A stretch of 64,000 nt of DNA, taken from Thermacetogenium phaeum DSM 12270 (lineage in GTDB: Bacteria > Bacillota > DSM-12270 > Thermacetogeniales > Thermacetogeniaceae). Location of the stretch: positions 1,969,001 through 2,033,000 of the forward strand of contig NC_018870.1 in assembly GCF_000305935.1 (NCBI RefSeq), in the 5' to 3' direction. A program made the position numbers and the translations under genes. Below are positions 34,103 through 45,974 of the stretch, piece after piece. Under the pieces are notes generated by a model. That model saw nothing but the letters and a program-made list of their open reading frames with translations, searched no databases and was not told the DNA's origin. Numbering within the stretch: the stretch's first letter is position 1; every line of letters starts with the position of its first letter.

Positions 34103-34778
34103 AAACTGGCAAGTGCCTGTTTTCATCACCTTTCTTCTGCTGGGGCTGCTTCTCACCGTCCAGTTCCGGACGCAGCAGAGCTACCTCAGCGACCTCTCCC
34201 AACAGAAAACAGAGGATCTGGTAACAATGCTCAACAAGCTTTATGAGAAGAAAAACAGCCTCGAAAGGGAGATATTTACGCTGGACGAACAACAGCGGTC
34301 CTTCAGCGCCGACGTCTTTGCGGGGGAGGCGCTGACCAGAGATCTGCGTCAGGAATTGCTGAGGCAGCAAATGGCTCTGGGCCTGGTACCCGTTAAGGGG
34401 CCGGGGATCACCGTTACCTTCGAGGCGACCCCGCCTATCGTTTATCTGGACATCATCGATGTCATCAACGAACTGTGGGCATCTCAGGCCGAGGCTATTG
34501 CCATTAACGACATTCGCGTAACAACGTGGACAAAAATATACTGGAACAAGCAGAATCTGGCCTTAACCGTCGACGGTCAAATCGTCCCCTTCCCCTGCAC
34601 CATCAAGGCCATCGGAGATCCCGAACAGCTGGAATCCGGCCTGCGCCTGCTCGGTGGAGTGCTGGACGATCTGGCCATCTACGACATCCACCCTGTGGTC
34701 AGGAAGGCCGAGATGCTGGAGCTGCCCGCGGCGGATCGGCCTGAGATCAAGTACTTGAAAGCAAAGGAAAGCCAGTAA
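34089..34778 (+). CDS. DUF881 family protein (second copy)
   Basis: The 229-residue protein has an N-terminal membrane segment (PVFITFLLLGLLLTV), a short coiled coil with LVTMLNKLYEKKNSLEREI, and the DUF881 domain (VKGPGITVTFEA, VINELWASQAEAIAIND, PCTIKAIGDPEQLESGL). The ATG at 34089 is preferred to 34083 because of ribosome-site distance. It is a divergent paralogue of the gene at 32978 and overlaps the small basic protein gene, so the three form one unit. Confidence 0.87.
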   Translation: MKRLKNWQVPVFITFLLLGLLLTVQFRTQQSYLSDLSQQKTEDLVTMLNKLYEKKNSLEREIFTLDEQQRSFSADVFAGEALTRDLRQELLRQQMALGLVPVKGPGITVTFEATPPIVYLDIIDVINELWASQAEAIAINDIRVTTWTKIYWNKQNLALTVDGQIVPFPCTIKAIGDPEQLESGLRLLGGVLDDLAIYDIHPVVRKAEMLELPAADRPEIKYLKAKESQ

Positions 34779-34810
34779 GTTGCAACCTGTCAACTTACTG
34801 GCTTTCCTTT
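34763..34810. terminator. perfect 20-bp hairpin between convergent genes
   Basis: AAAGGAAAGCCAGTAAGTTG (34763-34782) and its exact complement at 34791-34810 flank an 8-base loop. The left arm includes the last codons and stop of the DUF881 gene. Convergent cimA ends 48 bases on. It is probably a bidirectional terminator. Confidence 0.8.
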
Positions 34811-34857
34811 AAAGCAAGCCCCCGCCTCTTTCGAAAACCGGCAGGGGCTTGCCCCCG

Positions 34858-36456
34858 TCAGTCTTTTTTCCTGCAACGCCTCAGGAGAAAGTAGTTCATG
34901 CTGTCCGTCAAGGCCTGCCAGCTGGCCTCGATGATGTTCTCGGAAACCCCCACCGTGCTCCAGGTTCCCGTGGAATCGGCGGATTCGATGAGAACCCGCA
35001 CATTCGCCCTGGTGCCGTCCTTTCCGTCCAGCACGCGCACCTTATAGTCCACAAGGTGCATCTCCTTGAGACAGGGATAGAATTCTTCCAGAGCCTTCCT
35101 CAGGGCGTTATCAACGGCATTGACCGGGCCGTCCCCTTCGGCCGCCGTGTGAATGATCTGATCCCCTACGCGCAGCTTGATCATCGCCTCGGAGTTGATC
35201 CCGCCCCCGTTGCCGTTCTCCGGGCGTTTCTCCACCAGGATCTTCAGGCTCTCCAGGGTGAAAAACTCCTCGTATTGACCGCACCCCCTGCGCAGCAGGA
35301 GCTCCAGGGAGGCTTCTGCCCCCTCAAACTGGTAGCCGCGGTACTCCAGTTCCTTGATCTCCGCAATCAACTCGCGGGTGCGGTCGCCGTCCTGCGAGAT
35401 GTCAATACCCAACTCCTGCGCCTTGTAGTTGATGTTGCTCGCCCCCGCCAGCTCTGACACCAGGACGCGCCTGCTGTTGCCGACCAGCTCCGGATCGAGG
35501 TGCTCGTAGGTGCGGGGATTCTTCAGGATGGCGCTTACATGAATGCCTCCTTTATGGGCAAATGCGCTGGTACCCACAAAAGGCTGGCTGTTCAAAGGGG
35601 TCATGTTGGCAATCTCGCTGACGTACCGGGAAACCTCGGTGAGGTGCCGCAGGGAGCTCTCCTCCAAACAGCGATACCCCATTTTAAACTGCAGGTTGGG
35701 TATCACCGAGCAGAGGTTGGCATTGCCACAGCGCTCCCCAAACCCGTTGATCGTCCCCTGTACCATGCGCACTCCGCAGGAAACGGCAGTAATGCTGTTG
35801 GCGACCGCCAGATCCCCATCATTGTGGGTATGAATCCCCAGCGGTTTTCTGATGAAGCGCCTGATCCGGTTGGTGATCTCCCTTACTTCATCGGGAAGGG
35901 CACCTCCATTGGTGTCGCAGAGCACAATCCAGTCGGCTCCCGCACCTTCGGCAGCGCGGAGGGTCTCCAGGGCATAGGCCGGGTTGGCCTTATAACCGTC
36001 GAAAAAGTGCTCGGCATCGTAGACCACCTCACGCCCGTGCTCCTTGAGCAGCCCCACGCTCTCCCTGATCATGGAAAGATTCTCCTCAAGGGTCGTCTTC
36101 AAGGCGGTGGTGACGTGAAGATCCCAGCTTTTTCCAACAACGGCGACGACCGGAGTCTCCGCTTCCAGCAGCGCCCTGATATTGGGGTCATCCCCTGCTT
36201 TCATCCCCGCCTTTCTGGTGGCTCCAAAAGCGGAAATCCTGGCTTGCTTCCACGAGAACTTCCGCGCCCTTTCAAAAAACTCCATATCCTTTGGGTTGGA
36301 GCCGGGCCAGCCGCCCTCAATGTAGTGAATACCGAGCTCATCCAGCTTTCTGGCTATCTTCAGCTTATCCTCGACCGTCAGGCTTATTCCTTCCGCCTGA
36401 GTTCCATCACGCAGTGTCGTGTCATAGATAAGGACGTAATCCCCAAAAAACCTCAC
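34858..36456 (-). CDS. cimA: (R)-citramalate synthase
   Basis: The 532-residue protein begins with the HMGL-like barrel signature [16 protein letters not shown], followed by [27 protein letters not shown] and the C-terminal LeuA dimer domain with [11 protein letters not shown]. The presence of [14 protein letters not shown] and 530-residue length match the CimA class. With leuBCD it makes 2-oxobutyrate from pyruvate for isoleucine, so isoleucine does not depend on threonine deaminase; no ilvA is in this operon. It is the last gene of the ilv-leu operon, 118 bases after leuB. Confidence 0.92.
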   Translation of the reverse strand: MRFFGDYVLIYDTTLRDGTQAEGISLTVEDKLKIARKLDELGIHYIEGGWPGSNPKDMEFFERARKFSWKQARISAFGATRKAGMKAGDDPNIRALLEAETPVVAVVGKSWDLHVTTALKTTLEENLSMIRESVGLLKEHGREVVYDAEHFFDGYKANPAYALETLRAAEGAGADWIVLCDTNGGALPDEVREITNRIRRFIRKPLGIHTHNDGDLAVANSITAVSCGVRMVQGTINGFGERCGNANLCSVIPNLQFKMGYRCLEESSLRHLTEVSRYVSEIANMTPLNSQPFVGTSAFAHKGGIHVSAILKNPRTYEHLDPELVGNSRRVLVSELAGASNINYKAQELGIDISQDGDRTRELIAEIKELEYRGYQFEGAEASLELLLRRGCGQYEEFFTLESLKILVEKRPENGNGGGINSEAMIKLRVGDQIIHTAAEGDGPVNAVDNALRKALEEFYPCLKEMHLVDYKVRVLDGKDGTRANVRVLIESADSTGTWSTVGVSENIIEASWQALTDSMNYFLLRRCRKKD

Positions 36457-36574
36457 CTCTTCCTCGCAAAATTAGTATTTCCTTTAAATCCCCATCTTCG
36501 ATCAGGTCGAGAAGACAATTCACGCTTTCCATCCGGCGGCGACTGGACAGCCCCTCAACTCTGCTTGAAAAGCC

Positions 36575-37648
36575 TTAGGCCAGGATCCGGTCGGCCACCA
36601 GGTCCCCCATCGCCGCGGTCGTTACCTGCCTCTTTCCGGGCTGCATGATGTCCGCAGTTCGGTAGCCTTCGTCCAGGACCTGCCGCACAGCCGCCTCGAT
36701 AGCCTGAGCCCCCTCTTCCATTCCAAAGGAAAGGCGCAGCATCAAGGCAGCCGAGAGGATGGTGGCGAGGGGGTTTGCCTTCTGCTGCCCGGCGATATCG
36801 GGAGCGGATCCGTGAGCCGGTTCGTAAAGGGCCACCTTCCCCCCGATGCTTGCCGATGCCAGCATCCCGATCGACCCGGTGAGGATGCTGGCCTCATCGG
36901 TCAGAATATCCCCGAAGGTGTTCTCGGTCACAATCACATCGAATTGGGTTGGCCTGCGGACGAGCTGCATAGAGCAGTTGTCGACGTACATATGTTCCAG
37001 CTGCACGTCAGGGTACTCCCTCCCGAGCCCGGTGATCACATCCCTCCAGAGCCGGCTGCTCTCCAGGACGTTGGCCTTATCCACCGAGGTCACCTTTTTC
37101 CGCCTCTTCCGCGCCATCTGAAAGGCCAGGCGGCCGATGCGCTCGATCTCACCGGTCCTGTAAACAAGGGTATCGATGGCCTGCTCATCCCCGTTGTCGA
37201 CGAACTCCCTCTTTTTCGTCCCGAAGTAAAGCCCACCGGTAAGCTCTCTCACCACCACCAGATCCATTCCGGAGACTATCTCCGGCTTCAAAGGAGAGGC
37301 TTCGATGAGCGCAGGGAAGAGCAGCGCCGGCCGGATATTGGCATAGAGACCGAGTTTCTTGCGCAGGGGGAGCAGGGCTCCCATCTCCGGGCGCAGTTCA
37401 ACGGGGAGGTTATCCCACTTGGGCCCCCCGATCGCCCCCAACAAAATGGCGTCGCTCTCCTCGCAGAGGCGCAGGGTCTCTTCCGGCAGAGGATGGCCGC
37501 AGGCATCATAAGCCGCCCCCCCGATTAAAGCCTCCCGAAACCGGAACCGGATCTGGTAGCGCTTTCCAACGGCTTTCAGGGCCTTAACAGCCTCTGGCAC
37601 GATTTCTGCTCCGATACCGTCCCCGGGTAAGAGCAAGACATCAGGCAC
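36575..37648 (-). CDS. leuB: 3-isopropylmalate dehydrogenase
   Basis: The 357-residue protein shows the family layout: [27 protein letters not shown], the substrate loop [27 protein letters not shown], and [13 protein letters not shown] near the C-terminus. It oxidises and decarboxylates 3-isopropylmalate with NAD. Its start overlaps the leuD stop by eight bases. It may also serve the citramalate branch with cimA. Confidence 0.96.
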   Translation of the reverse strand: MPDVLLLPGDGIGAEIVPEAVKALKAVGKRYQIRFRFREALIGGAAYDACGHPLPEETLRLCEESDAILLGAIGGPKWDNLPVELRPEMGALLPLRKKLGLYANIRPALLFPALIEASPLKPEIVSGMDLVVVRELTGGLYFGTKKREFVDNGDEQAIDTLVYRTGEIERIGRLAFQMARKRRKKVTSVDKANVLESSRLWRDVITGLGREYPDVQLEHMYVDNCSMQLVRRPTQFDVIVTENTFGDILTDEASILTGSIGMLASASIGGKVALYEPAHGSAPDIAGQQKANPLATILSAALMLRLSFGMEEGAQAIEAAVRQVLDEGYRTADIMQPGKRQVTTAAMGDLVADRILA

Positions 37649-38141
37649 GTTTCTTCATCCTTTCCTGTACGTAATTGATCAGGCCTCCCGCTTTGATGAT
37701 CTCCTGCATAAAAGGCGGGAAGGGTGCCGCCTGGTGCTCACCGGGCCGCGAAAGATTTTTGATAATGCCGGTAGATAAATCGACCTCCACAACATCTCCC
37801 TGCTGCAGGGCGGCAGCTGCCTCCGGACACTCCAAAATCGGCAGCCCGATGTTGACTGCATTGCGGTAGAAGATCCGGGCGAAGGTAGCGGCGATAACGC
37901 AGGACACGCCGGCGGCCTTGATGGCGATAGGAGCATGCTCCCGGGAAGACCCGCAGCCGAAATTCTTCCCGGCTACAAGGATGTCCCCCTTCTGCACCAC
38001 CTTGGCGAAACCCGGATCGGCATCCTCCATGCAGTGGGCGGCCAGTTCCTGGGGATCGGTGGTATTGAGGTAGCGCGCCGGGATGATCAGGTCGGTATCC
38101 ACGTCATTCCCGAATTTCCAGACACGCCCTTTAATTTGCAT
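37641..38141 (-). CDS. leuD: 3-isopropylmalate dehydratase small subunit
   Basis: From the start [10 protein letters not shown] the protein has 166 residues with [17 protein letters not shown] and the [10 protein letters not shown] swivel motif, typical of the short LeuD of the thermophile/archaeal type. The longer upstream frame lies in leuC. The start overlaps the leuC stop by 11 bases. With LeuC it isomerises isopropylmalate and, in the citramalate branch, methylmalate. Confidence 0.95.
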   Translation of the reverse strand: MQIKGRVWKFGNDVDTDLIIPARYLNTTDPQELAAHCMEDADPGFAKVVQKGDILVAGKNFGCGSSREHAPIAIKAAGVSCVIAATFARIFYRNAVNIGLPILECPEAAAALQQGDVVEVDLSTGIIKNLSRPGEHQAAPFPPFMQEIIKAGGLINYVQERMKKRA

Positions 38142-39405
38142 CACCGGCCACCTCCTTCGGATGAACGATGCATCCCGCCACTGCAGAAGCCGCCGCCACC
38201 GCAGGTCCCGCCAGATAGACCTCGCTCTCTGGATGTCCCATCCGCCCGACAAAGTTGCGGTTCGTCGTGGAGAGGGCGCGCTCCCCCCTGGCCAGAATCC
38301 CCATATGACCTCCCAGGCAGGGCCCGCAGGTGGGCGTGCTTACCGCCGCTCCTGCTTCTACAAAGACCTCCAAAAGCCCCTCCCGCAGTGCCTGCAGATA
38401 AATCTCCTGGGTTCCGGGGATGATCACCACCCGCAGGCGTTGATGCACCTTTTTCCCGGCCAGGATCTTCGCCGCCACCCGCAGGTCCTCAATCCTACCG
38501 TTTGTGCAGGAACCGATGACCACCTGATCGATCTCAATTCCCTGGGCTTCGCTCACCGGCCGGGCGTTTTCCGGCAGGTGGGGAAAGGCCACCTGCGGTT
38601 CGATAGAAGAAGCGTCATATTCCCGAACTTCCACATACCGGGCATCGGGATCGCTGTCATAAAGCCGGTACTCCCGCTTCGCCCTCTTTTCCACATAAGC
38701 AACCGTTTTCTCATCGGGGGGAACGATCCCGTTCTTGGCCCCCGCTTCGATAGCCATGTTGCACATGGTCAGCCTCCCCTCAACGGAGAGAGAGGAGATC
38801 GCTTCACCGGTGAACTCCATCGCCCGATAGCGGGCTCCGTCAACGCCGATATCGCCGATGGTGTATAGGATTAGGTCCTTCCCCCCTACCCAGGGTTGCA
38901 GCCTGCCGTGATAAATGAACTTCATGCTCTCCGGGACCTTAAACCAGCACTCCCCCAGAGCCATCCCCGCCGCCAGGTCGGTGCTCCCCACCCCTGTGGC
39001 AAAGGCACCCAGGGCACCGTAGGTGCAGGTATGGGAATCGGCTCCGATCACCAGATCTCCGGGGAGCACCAGTCCCTGCTCGGGGAGCAAGCAGTGTTCG
39101 ATGCCCATCCTTCCAACTTCAAAATAGTTCGTTATACCGAATTCCCGGGCGAACTCCCTGATCAACCGGCACTGCTCCGCAGACTTGATGTCCTTGTTGG
39201 GTGTGAAGTGGTCGGGAACCAGAACCACCCGTTCCGGGTCAAAAACCCTGTCCAGGCCGAGCCTGGCGAACTCTTTGATGGCCACCGGAGCTGTGATGTC
39301 GTTAGCTAGCGTCAGATCGAGCCGGCAGTTGACCAGCTCTCCCGGCTCCACCCTCTCCTCCCCGGCATGGGCAGCCAGGATCTTTTCTGTGATCGTCATG
39401 CTCAC
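38131..39405 (-). CDS. leuC: 3-isopropylmalate dehydratase large subunit
   Basis: The 424-residue protein is an aconitase-family iron-sulfur enzyme of the shorter LeuC type. It has the cluster cysteines in VIGSCTNGR and [11 protein letters not shown] and substrate-site motifs such as [18 protein letters not shown]. Its start overlaps leuA by four bases. The length and the separate small subunit match the archaeal-type enzyme common in Clostridia. Confidence 0.96.
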   Translation of the reverse strand: MSMTITEKILAAHAGEERVEPGELVNCRLDLTLANDITAPVAIKEFARLGLDRVFDPERVVLVPDHFTPNKDIKSAEQCRLIREFAREFGITNYFEVGRMGIEHCLLPEQGLVLPGDLVIGADSHTCTYGALGAFATGVGSTDLAAGMALGECWFKVPESMKFIYHGRLQPWVGGKDLILYTIGDIGVDGARYRAMEFTGEAISSLSVEGRLTMCNMAIEAGAKNGIVPPDEKTVAYVEKRAKREYRLYDSDPDARYVEVREYDASSIEPQVAFPHLPENARPVSEAQGIEIDQVVIGSCTNGRIEDLRVAAKILAGKKVHQRLRVVIIPGTQEIYLQALREGLLEVFVEAGAAVSTPTCGPCLGGHMGILARGERALSTTNRNFVGRMGHPESEVYLAGPAVAAASAVAGCIVHPKEVAGDAN

Positions 39406-40928
39406 AGGGCATCCTCTCCAACTTCAAGAATTATCTTGTTGACTGCGTTCAAATAAGCCTTGACACTCGCTTCGATGACATCGGTGCTGACACCCCTGCC
39501 GATATAGGTTTTACCCTTATAGGTGGCCCGCACAACCACTTCGCCCAGCGCATCCTTTCCTCCGGTAATGGCGCTCAGGTTGTATTCCGCAAGGGTCACC
39601 TTATTGGCTCCCAGGATTTTATCGACTGCCTTGAAGGCGGCGTCCACCGGGCCGTCCCCGCAGGCCGCCTCCTCCCGCATCGTTCCATTCCTCTTGAGCC
39701 CAACGGTAGCAGTGGGCACAACACTGGTCCCGCTGGAAATATGGAGGTAACAAAGCTGGTAGAGGTCGGCGGACAACCGGATCTCACTCTTCACCAGCGC
39801 CTCCAGATCGAGATCGGTGATCTCCTTCTTCCGGTCGGCCAGCTCCTTAAACCTGGCAAAGGCCTTATCCAGTTCGGCATCGGTCAGGGTATATCCCAGC
39901 TCCGCCAGGCGCTCCCTGAGAGCATGGCGCCCGGAGTGTTTCCCTAAAACGATGTTGGTTTGAGGGATCCCGATCAGCTCCGGGTTCATGATCTCATAGG
40001 TGGTGCGCTCCTTCAAGACGCCGTCCTGGTGGATGCCGGATTCGTGCAGGAAGGCATTTTTGCCCACAATTGCCTTGTTCGGCTGGACGCTCATCCCCGT
40101 TAAGGTGCTGACCAGCCTGCTGGTGCGGTAGATCTCATCATACTTGATCCCCGTCTCCCGCCCGAAGTAACCGCTCTTCGTATAGAGGGCCATCACGATC
40201 TCTTCGAGAGCAGCATTGCCAGCACGCTCACCCAGGCCGTTGATGGCGCACTCCACCTGGTTCGCTCCCGCCTGGATGGCGGCCAGAGAATTGGCCACCG
40301 CCAGCCCCAGGTCGTTGTGACAGTGGACGCTCAATACCACCCGGCCGATATTCTTCACCCGCCGGCGGATGGAAGCGATAAACTCGCCGAACTCGGCAGG
40401 AACCGCATAACCCACGGTATCGGGAATATTCACCACAGTGGCACCCGCCTCGATCGCCGCCTCCAGCACCTCGCAGAGAAAGGAAAGATCGCTGCGGGAG
40501 GCGTCCTCCGCGGAAAACTCCACGTCTTCGGTGTACTGCTTGGCGTGCTGCACCGCCTCGACGGCCAGCCGCAGCACCTCCTCCCGGGTCTTCCGCAGTT
40601 TGTATTTCAGGTGAATGTCAGATGTGGCTATAAAGGTGTGGATCCGCGGTTTCTCGGCGCCTTTAAGAGCATCCCAGGCCCTGTCGATATCATTGAAATT
40701 CGCCCGCGCCAGCCCGCAGATGACGGAGCCGCGCACCTCTTCGGCAATGGCCTGCACTGCAGCGAAGTCGCCGGGAGAAGCGACGGGAAAACCCGCCTCG
40801 ATGACATCGACGTTGAGCTTCGCCAGCTGCCTGGCGATCTCCAGCTTCTCCTCTTTATTTAAACTGACTCCGGGAGACTGCTCACCATCCCGGAGTGTAG
40901 TATCGAAGATGTACACCCGATCCGCCAT
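39402..40928 (-). CDS. leuA: 2-isopropylmalate synthase
   Basis: From [20 protein letters not shown] the protein has 508 residues: the catalytic HMGL barrel (about 5-275, with [15 protein letters not shown]), and a C-terminal LeuA allosteric domain (about 380-500, with [13 protein letters not shown]), which usually mediates leucine inhibition. The longer upstream frame (to 41063) lies in ilvC. It starts two bases after the ilvC stop codon. Confidence 0.96.
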   Translation of the reverse strand: MADRVYIFDTTLRDGEQSPGVSLNKEEKLEIARQLAKLNVDVIEAGFPVASPGDFAAVQAIAEEVRGSVICGLARANFNDIDRAWDALKGAEKPRIHTFIATSDIHLKYKLRKTREEVLRLAVEAVQHAKQYTEDVEFSAEDASRSDLSFLCEVLEAAIEAGATVVNIPDTVGYAVPAEFGEFIASIRRRVKNIGRVVLSVHCHNDLGLAVANSLAAIQAGANQVECAINGLGERAGNAALEEIVMALYTKSGYFGRETGIKYDEIYRTSRLVSTLTGMSVQPNKAIVGKNAFLHESGIHQDGVLKERTTYEIMNPELIGIPQTNIVLGKHSGRHALRERLAELGYTLTDAELDKAFARFKELADRKKEITDLDLEALVKSEIRLSADLYQLCYLHISSGTSVVPTATVGLKRNGTMREEAACGDGPVDAAFKAVDKILGANKVTLAEYNLSAITGGKDALGEVVVRATYKGKTYIGRGVSTDVIEASVKAYLNAVNKIILEVGEDAL

Positions 40929-40930
40929 CC

Positions 40931-41929
40931 CTAGATCACCTTTTTCTTCAGCCAGGGCATCATTCCCCGCAGCCTGGCCCCCACCGTCTCGATGAGGTGG
41001 TTCTGCTCCTTCCTCCGCAGGGCATTGTAAACAGGGCGCCCCACCTGATTTTCCAGGAGCCACTCCCGAGCGAAGACACCGTCCTGGATCTCCTTGAGGA
41101 TCTTCTTCATCTCCTCACGGGTGGCCTCCGTAATGATCCGCTTTCCTCTGGTCAGGTCTCCGTACTCGGCGGTATCGCTGATGGAGTAGCGCATGGTGCT
41201 GATCCCGCCCTCATAAATCAGGTCGACGATCAGTTTCATCTCATGAAGGCACTCAAAGTAGGCGATCTCCGGCTGGTAACCAGCATCTACAAGAGTGTCG
41301 AAGCCCGCCCGGATCAGTTCGGTGATGCCGCCGCAGAGTACAGCCTGCTCCCCGAAGAGATCGGTTTCGGTTTCCTCTTTGAAGGTGGTTTGAATCACTC
41401 CGGCTCTGGTGGCGCCGATTCCTTTGGCATAGGCCAGAGCGAGGTTAAGAGCCTGGCCGCTGTAATCCTGCTCCACCGCCACCAGGGAAGGTACCCCCGC
41501 CCCCTCTTCGTACATCCTTCTGACCAGATGCCCCGGGCCCTTGGGAGCCACCATGAAAACGTCCACATCCGGAGGGGGAACGATCTGTTTGAAGTGGATG
41601 TTGAACCCATGGGAAAAAACCAAAGCCTTCCCCGGACGAAGATTCGGGGCAATGCTCTCACGGTAAAGGGCGGCCTGCTTTTCATCTGGCACCAGGATCT
41701 GAATGATGTCTGCCTCCCTGGCGGCTTCATCCGCCGTTAAGGGCTGAAACTGCGCTTCTTCGGCCTTTTTCCAGTTCTCGGAACTGGGAATATCGGCCAC
41801 TACAACCTTCACACCGCTGTCCCGCAGGTTCTGCGACTGGGCATGCCCCTGGCTCCCGTAGCCGATGACGGCCACCGTTTTGCCGTCAAGGTACTGAAGA
41901 TCTGCGTCCTGATCATAGTAAATCTTCAA
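40931..41929 (-). CDS. ilvC: ketol-acid reductoisomerase
   Basis: The 332-residue protein is a class I enzyme: NADP-binding [19 protein letters not shown], then [29 protein letters not shown] and the metal-binding C-terminal knotted domain. It converts acetolactate and acetohydroxybutyrate to dihydroxy acids. It lies three bases after ilvN and is co-translated. Confidence 0.97.
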   Translation of the reverse strand: MKIYYDQDADLQYLDGKTVAVIGYGSQGHAQSQNLRDSGVKVVVADIPSSENWKKAEEAQFQPLTADEAAREADIIQILVPDEKQAALYRESIAPNLRPGKALVFSHGFNIHFKQIVPPPDVDVFMVAPKGPGHLVRRMYEEGAGVPSLVAVEQDYSGQALNLALAYAKGIGATRAGVIQTTFKEETETDLFGEQAVLCGGITELIRAGFDTLVDAGYQPEIAYFECLHEMKLIVDLIYEGGISTMRYSISDTAEYGDLTRGKRIITEATREEMKKILKEIQDGVFAREWLLENQVGRPVYNALRRKEQNHLIETVGARLRGMMPWLKKKVI

Positions 41930-41932
41930 CTT

Positions 41933-42436
41933 TCATCGCTCCTTTTTATCATCTTCGTATTTGGGCCCCCGCACCATGGCGATCTTGCCGGTACGGACCA
42001 GCTCCAGGATGCCGAAGGGTTTAAGCGACTTTTCAATCGCCCTGATCTTCCCTTCGTCACCGGTACATTCAATAATCAGTGTATTCTGGCCGATGTCGAC
42101 TATACGTGCCCGGAAGATCTCGACGATCTGCATGATCTCCCCCCGCACGGCCGGCTCGGCCTTAACCTTGATCAGCACCAGCTCCCGGTCGACGTGCTCT
42201 TCCTCGGTGATATCCCGGACGCTGATGACATCAACAAGCTTATTAAGCTGCTTCACTACCTGCTCAATCACCCGGTCGTCACCGTCAACAACGATAGTCA
42301 TGCGGGAGATGCTTTTCTCATGAGTCTCCCCCACCGCCAGACTCTCAATGTTGTAGCCGCGCCTGCTGAAAAGTCCGGCCACACGGGTCAGGACACCGGG
42401 CTGGTTTTCTACTAACACTGTAAGGGTATGCCGCAT
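41933..42436 (-). CDS. ilvN: acetolactate synthase small (regulatory) subunit
   Basis: The 167-residue protein starts MRHTLTVLVENQPGVLTRVAGLFSR-like with the ACT domain (ENQPGVLTRVAGLF), ESLAVGETH, and a C-terminal ALS_ss domain. It gives valine feedback and activates IlvB. It begins five bases after ilvB. Confidence 0.96.
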   Translation of the reverse strand: MRHTLTVLVENQPGVLTRVAGLFSRRGYNIESLAVGETHEKSISRMTIVVDGDDRVIEQVVKQLNKLVDVISVRDITEEEHVDRELVLIKVKAEPAVRGEIMQIVEIFRARIVDIGQNTLIIECTGDEGKIRAIEKSLKPFGILELVRTGKIAMVRGPKYEDDKKER

Positions 42437-42441
42437 CGCTA

Positions 42442-44109
42442 TTACCCCCCAACCATCTTCGTTATCGACTCCCCGGGCGGCACCATGGGGTAAACGTTTT
42501 CCTCCCGGTCGACGACGAAATCCATCAGCACCGGCCCCGGGTGGGCCAGCCCCCGTTCCAGAACCGGCACTACATCCTCCGGCCTGCGGGCACGGAACCC
42601 GGCAATCCCGTAGGCTTCGGCCAGCTTGACGAAATCGGGAACGGGAATTAGTTCGGTCTGCGAGTACCTTTTATTGTGGAACAGCTCCTGCCACTGCCGC
42701 ACCATTCCCAAATAGCCGTTGTTGAGGATGGCTATTTTCACCGGGAGCCGACACTGGACGATGGTGGCCAGCTCCTGAAGATTCATCTGAAAGCTGCCGT
42801 CCCCGGAAATATTGATAACAAGTGCATCAGGGCAACCGATCTGGGCACCCACCGCTGCGGGCAAACCGTAGCCCATCGTCCCCAGGCCGCCGGAGGTGAT
42901 AAAGCGGCGGGGTCGGGTAACCCGATAGTATTGGGCGGCCCACATCTGGTTTTGCCCTACCTCCGTGGTGACTATAGCCTCCTCACCCACCAGCTCGCAG
43001 ATCTTTTCAATTACGTACTGGGGCTTGATCACTTCCCCCTCCTGCCTGTAAGAAAGTGGATGCTCCTTCTTCCACCTCGCAATCTGCTCGATCCATTCTT
43101 CTGTCTGCGGCAGCTCGATGCGCGGAATCAGCTCCCTTAAGATCGTTTTGACGTCCCCATTCAAGGGATAGTGCACCCGCACGTTCTTTCCGATCTCCGC
43201 GGGATCGATGTCGATGTGGATGATCTTGGCCTGAGGGGCGAAGGTATCGAGCCTCCCGGTGACCCTGTCATCGAAACGCGCTCCGCAGGCGATAATGAGA
43301 TCGCAATGGGAAATGGCGTAGTTGGCATATACAGTACCGTGCATACCGAGCATCCCCAACGAAAGTGGGTGTTCTTCCGGAAAAACACCCTTACCCATCA
43401 AGGTCGTAGTCACAGGGATGCGAGCGGTCTCCGCCAGTTCCCGCAGTTCCTCAGCAGCTTCCGAAGCAACAACCCCACCTCCGGCATAGATAACCGGCTT
43501 CCGGGACATCCCAATGGCCTTCGCCGCTTTATAGATCTGGGAAGTATTGCAGTCACCGGAAGGGCGGTACCCCCGAAAGGATACCTGCGGGGGGTAGGAA
43601 AACTCCGCCTGAGCAAGGGTGACGTCCTTGGGCAGGTCGATGAGAACGGGGCCGCGCCTTCCCGTTCCCGCCAGGTGAAAGGCGGCGCGTATTGTGGCGG
43701 CCAGCTGATCGACATCCCTGACGAGATAGCTGTGTTTGACAATTGGCAAGGTGATCCCGGTGATATCCGCCTCCTGAAAGGAGTCTCGGCCGATAGACGA
43801 CAAGACAACCTGGCCGGTAAAGGCTACCAGCGGAACGGAGTCCATATAGGCCGTAGCGATGCCGGTCACCAGGTTGGTCGCTCCGGGGCCCGATGTGGCA
43901 AAAACCACACCTGTTTTCCCGGTAGCTCGGGCATAGCCGTCCGCGGCATGGGCAGCCCCCTGTTCGTGCCGCACCAGGACGTGCCTCAGGGATGAATCAT
44001 AAAGCTTATCATAAAGGGGGATCACCGCCCCGCCGGGGTAGCCGAAAACCACCTCTACCCCCTCATATTCCAGGGCCTTAATGACGATCTCCGCTCCCGT
44101 CAGTTTCAT
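42442..44109 (-). CDS. ilvB: acetolactate synthase large subunit
   Basis: From [18 protein letters not shown] the protein has 555 residues with three thiamine-enzyme domains: the N-terminal [13 protein letters not shown] with catalytic Glu in [13 protein letters not shown], a central FAD-binding type domain, and the C-terminal GDGSFQMN and [19 protein letters not shown] precedes the start. The gene overlaps ilvD by 32 bases. It makes acetolactate, which can also decay to acetoin. Confidence 0.96.
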   Translation of the reverse strand: MKLTGAEIVIKALEYEGVEVVFGYPGGAVIPLYDKLYDSSLRHVLVRHEQGAAHAADGYARATGKTGVVFATSGPGATNLVTGIATAYMDSVPLVAFTGQVVLSSIGRDSFQEADITGITLPIVKHSYLVRDVDQLAATIRAAFHLAGTGRRGPVLIDLPKDVTLAQAEFSYPPQVSFRGYRPSGDCNTSQIYKAAKAIGMSRKPVIYAGGGVVASEAAEELRELAETARIPVTTTLMGKGVFPEEHPLSLGMLGMHGTVYANYAISHCDLIIACGARFDDRVTGRLDTFAPQAKIIHIDIDPAEIGKNVRVHYPLNGDVKTILRELIPRIELPQTEEWIEQIARWKKEHPLSYRQEGEVIKPQYVIEKICELVGEEAIVTTEVGQNQMWAAQYYRVTRPRRFITSGGLGTMGYGLPAAVGAQIGCPDALVINISGDGSFQMNLQELATIVQCRLPVKIAILNNGYLGMVRQWQELFHNKRYSQTELIPVPDFVKLAEAYGIAGFRARRPEDVVPVLERGLAHPGPVLMDFVVDREENVYPMVPPGESITKMVGG

Positions 44110-45811
44110 CTGCTCCACCTCCTCTCCCGGGTCCCGTCTGAAGTACAGCTCCTCTGCTCGCCGGTGCCACAAGCCGGGCGTAGCGGGCCAGGTACCCGGT
44201 TTTTACCTTGGGTTCGGGAGACTGCCAGGCAACGCGCCTCCTCTCCAATTCATTTTCATCGACAAGAATTTCCAGCTTCCGTGCGGGGATATCGATGCTG
44301 ATCCTATCCCCTTCCTGCACCAGGGCAAGAGGTCCTCCCTCCGCCGCCTCCGGGGAGATATGGCCGATCGAGGCTCCCCTGGTGGCTCCGGAGAAGCGCC
44401 CGTCCGTGATCAGAGCGACATCCTTATCCAACCCCATTCCGGCTACAGCAGATGTTGGGGTAAGCATCTCCCGCATTCCCGGACCACCTTTGGGGCCTTC
44501 ATAGCGGATAACGATCACATCCCCGGGCCTGATTCTGCCGCCCAGTATAGCGGCCACCGCATCCTCCTCGCTCTCGAAAACACGGGCAGGGCCTTGATGC
44601 ACAAGCATCTCCGGAGCAACCGCCCCCTGCTTCACAACCGCGCCTTCAGGGGCCAGGTTCCCTTTCAGCACGGCCAGGCCCCCAGTCGGGCTGTAGGGAT
44701 CGGCAACGCTCCTGATGACCTCAGGGCGCCTGACGGTGCACCCCCTGACGTTTTCGGCCAGCGTCCGTCCGGTGACAGTCAAAGCGTCACCCTCAATCAG
44801 GCCGTGCTCCAGGAGCTCCGCAAGCACTGCCGAGACGCCGCCGGCCTCGTCCAGTTCCTGAATGTGCACATTGCTGGCAGGGCTCAATTTGCAGAGGTGG
44901 GGAACCCTTCTGCTTATTTCATCGACAACGTCGAGGTCGATGGTCAGCCCCGCCTCCCAGGCAATGGCCGGAAGGTGCAGCACCGTATTGGTGGAACCTC
45001 CCAAGGCCATATCCAGCGCCAGGGCGTTCCTGAAGGCCTTTTCCGTGAGGATCTGCCGGGGGCGGATGTCCTTCCTGAAAAGTTCCATAATCTGCCATCC
45101 AGCCTCCTTGGCAAGCCGTATCCTGGCCGCCGAAACCGCGGGGATCGTCCCGTTCCCCGGCAGGGCTATCCCCAGGGCCTCGGAGAGGCAGTTCATGGTA
45201 TTGGCGGTGAACATCCCGGAACAGGACCCGCAGCCAGGGCAGGCTGCCTCCTCCAGTTCGTCCAGCTCCTCCCGGCTCATCCTGCCGGACTGAACGGCTC
45301 CTACACCCTCGAATATAGTGCTCAGACTCACATTTTCCCCTCGGAAGCGGCCCGCCATCATCGGCCCGCCGCTGACAATCAGAGCGGGGAGATTAAGTCG
45401 AGCAGCCGCCATCAGCATCCCCGGAACGATCTTGTCGCAGTTGGTGATCAGCACCAGGGCATCCAGGGCATGGGCTACGGCCATAACCTCGATGGAATCG
45501 GCGATCAGCTCCCTGCTCGCCAGAGAATAGCGCATCCCGGCGTGGTTCATGGCAATGCCGTCACATACGGCTATGGACGGGAATTCGAAAGGCGTTCCCC
45601 CATTCGCCCGCACGCCCGCCTTGACGGCTTCGGCAATCGTATCCAGGTGCAGGTGGCCGGGAACGAGATCGTTTTGTGAATTGACAATTCCCACAAACGG
45701 CCGCTCTTTCTCCCAGCGCGTCAGCCCTAGAGCATTGAGAAGCGACCTGTGGGGAGCCTTTTCGATACCGTTTTTGATGCTGTCACTGTTGATAACAATC
45801 ACCCCTCCCAT
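44078..45811 (-). CDS. ilvD: dihydroxy-acid dehydratase
   Basis: The protein has about 577 residues from MGGVIVIN; related enzymes begin near [17 protein letters not shown], so the exact start is unsettled (the frame is open to 45934). Motifs are [29 protein letters not shown] with cluster cysteines, [12 protein letters not shown] and [10 protein letters not shown]. It dehydrates dihydroxy acids to the 2-oxo acids. The C-terminus runs 32 bases into ilvB. Confidence 0.95.
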   Translation of the reverse strand: MGGVIVINSDSIKNGIEKAPHRSLLNALGLTRWEKERPFVGIVNSQNDLVPGHLHLDTIAEAVKAGVRANGGTPFEFPSIAVCDGIAMNHAGMRYSLASRELIADSIEVMAVAHALDALVLITNCDKIVPGMLMAAARLNLPALIVSGGPMMAGRFRGENVSLSTIFEGVGAVQSGRMSREELDELEEAACPGCGSCSGMFTANTMNCLSEALGIALPGNGTIPAVSAARIRLAKEAGWQIMELFRKDIRPRQILTEKAFRNALALDMALGGSTNTVLHLPAIAWEAGLTIDLDVVDEISRRVPHLCKLSPASNVHIQELDEAGGVSAVLAELLEHGLIEGDALTVTGRTLAENVRGCTVRRPEVIRSVADPYSPTGGLAVLKGNLAPEGAVVKQGAVAPEMLVHQGPARVFESEEDAVAAILGGRIRPGDVIVIRYEGPKGGPGMREMLTPTSAVAGMGLDKDVALITDGRFSGATRGASIGHISPEAAEGGPLALVQEGDRISIDIPARKLEILVDENELERRRVAWQSPEPKVKTGYLARYARLVAPASRGAVLQTGPGRGGGADETDGSGDRH

Positions 45812-45974
45812 AAACTTAATAAAAACTCTTCCGCCTTCAAAGGCGCTCACCCAGAGGCTTGGCTCGCCCCTCTTGCCGGTGATTTCGGTTCCGACAACAC
45901 CGGTTCTCGGTTCGGGCAGCCTCGGGGGCCTCACCGCGTTCGCATACCCCTCTTAAGGAGGGCTTCCGGCCGCC

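Noticed and set aside
35500-36648. 382-codon plus-strand frame opposite cimA
   Set aside because: cimA is fully supported on the minus strand and the opposite frame shows no domain.
44081-45679. 532-codon plus-strand frame opposite ilvD
   Set aside because: It is antisense to a complete ilvD with all cluster motifs and has low-complexity, motif-free sequence.
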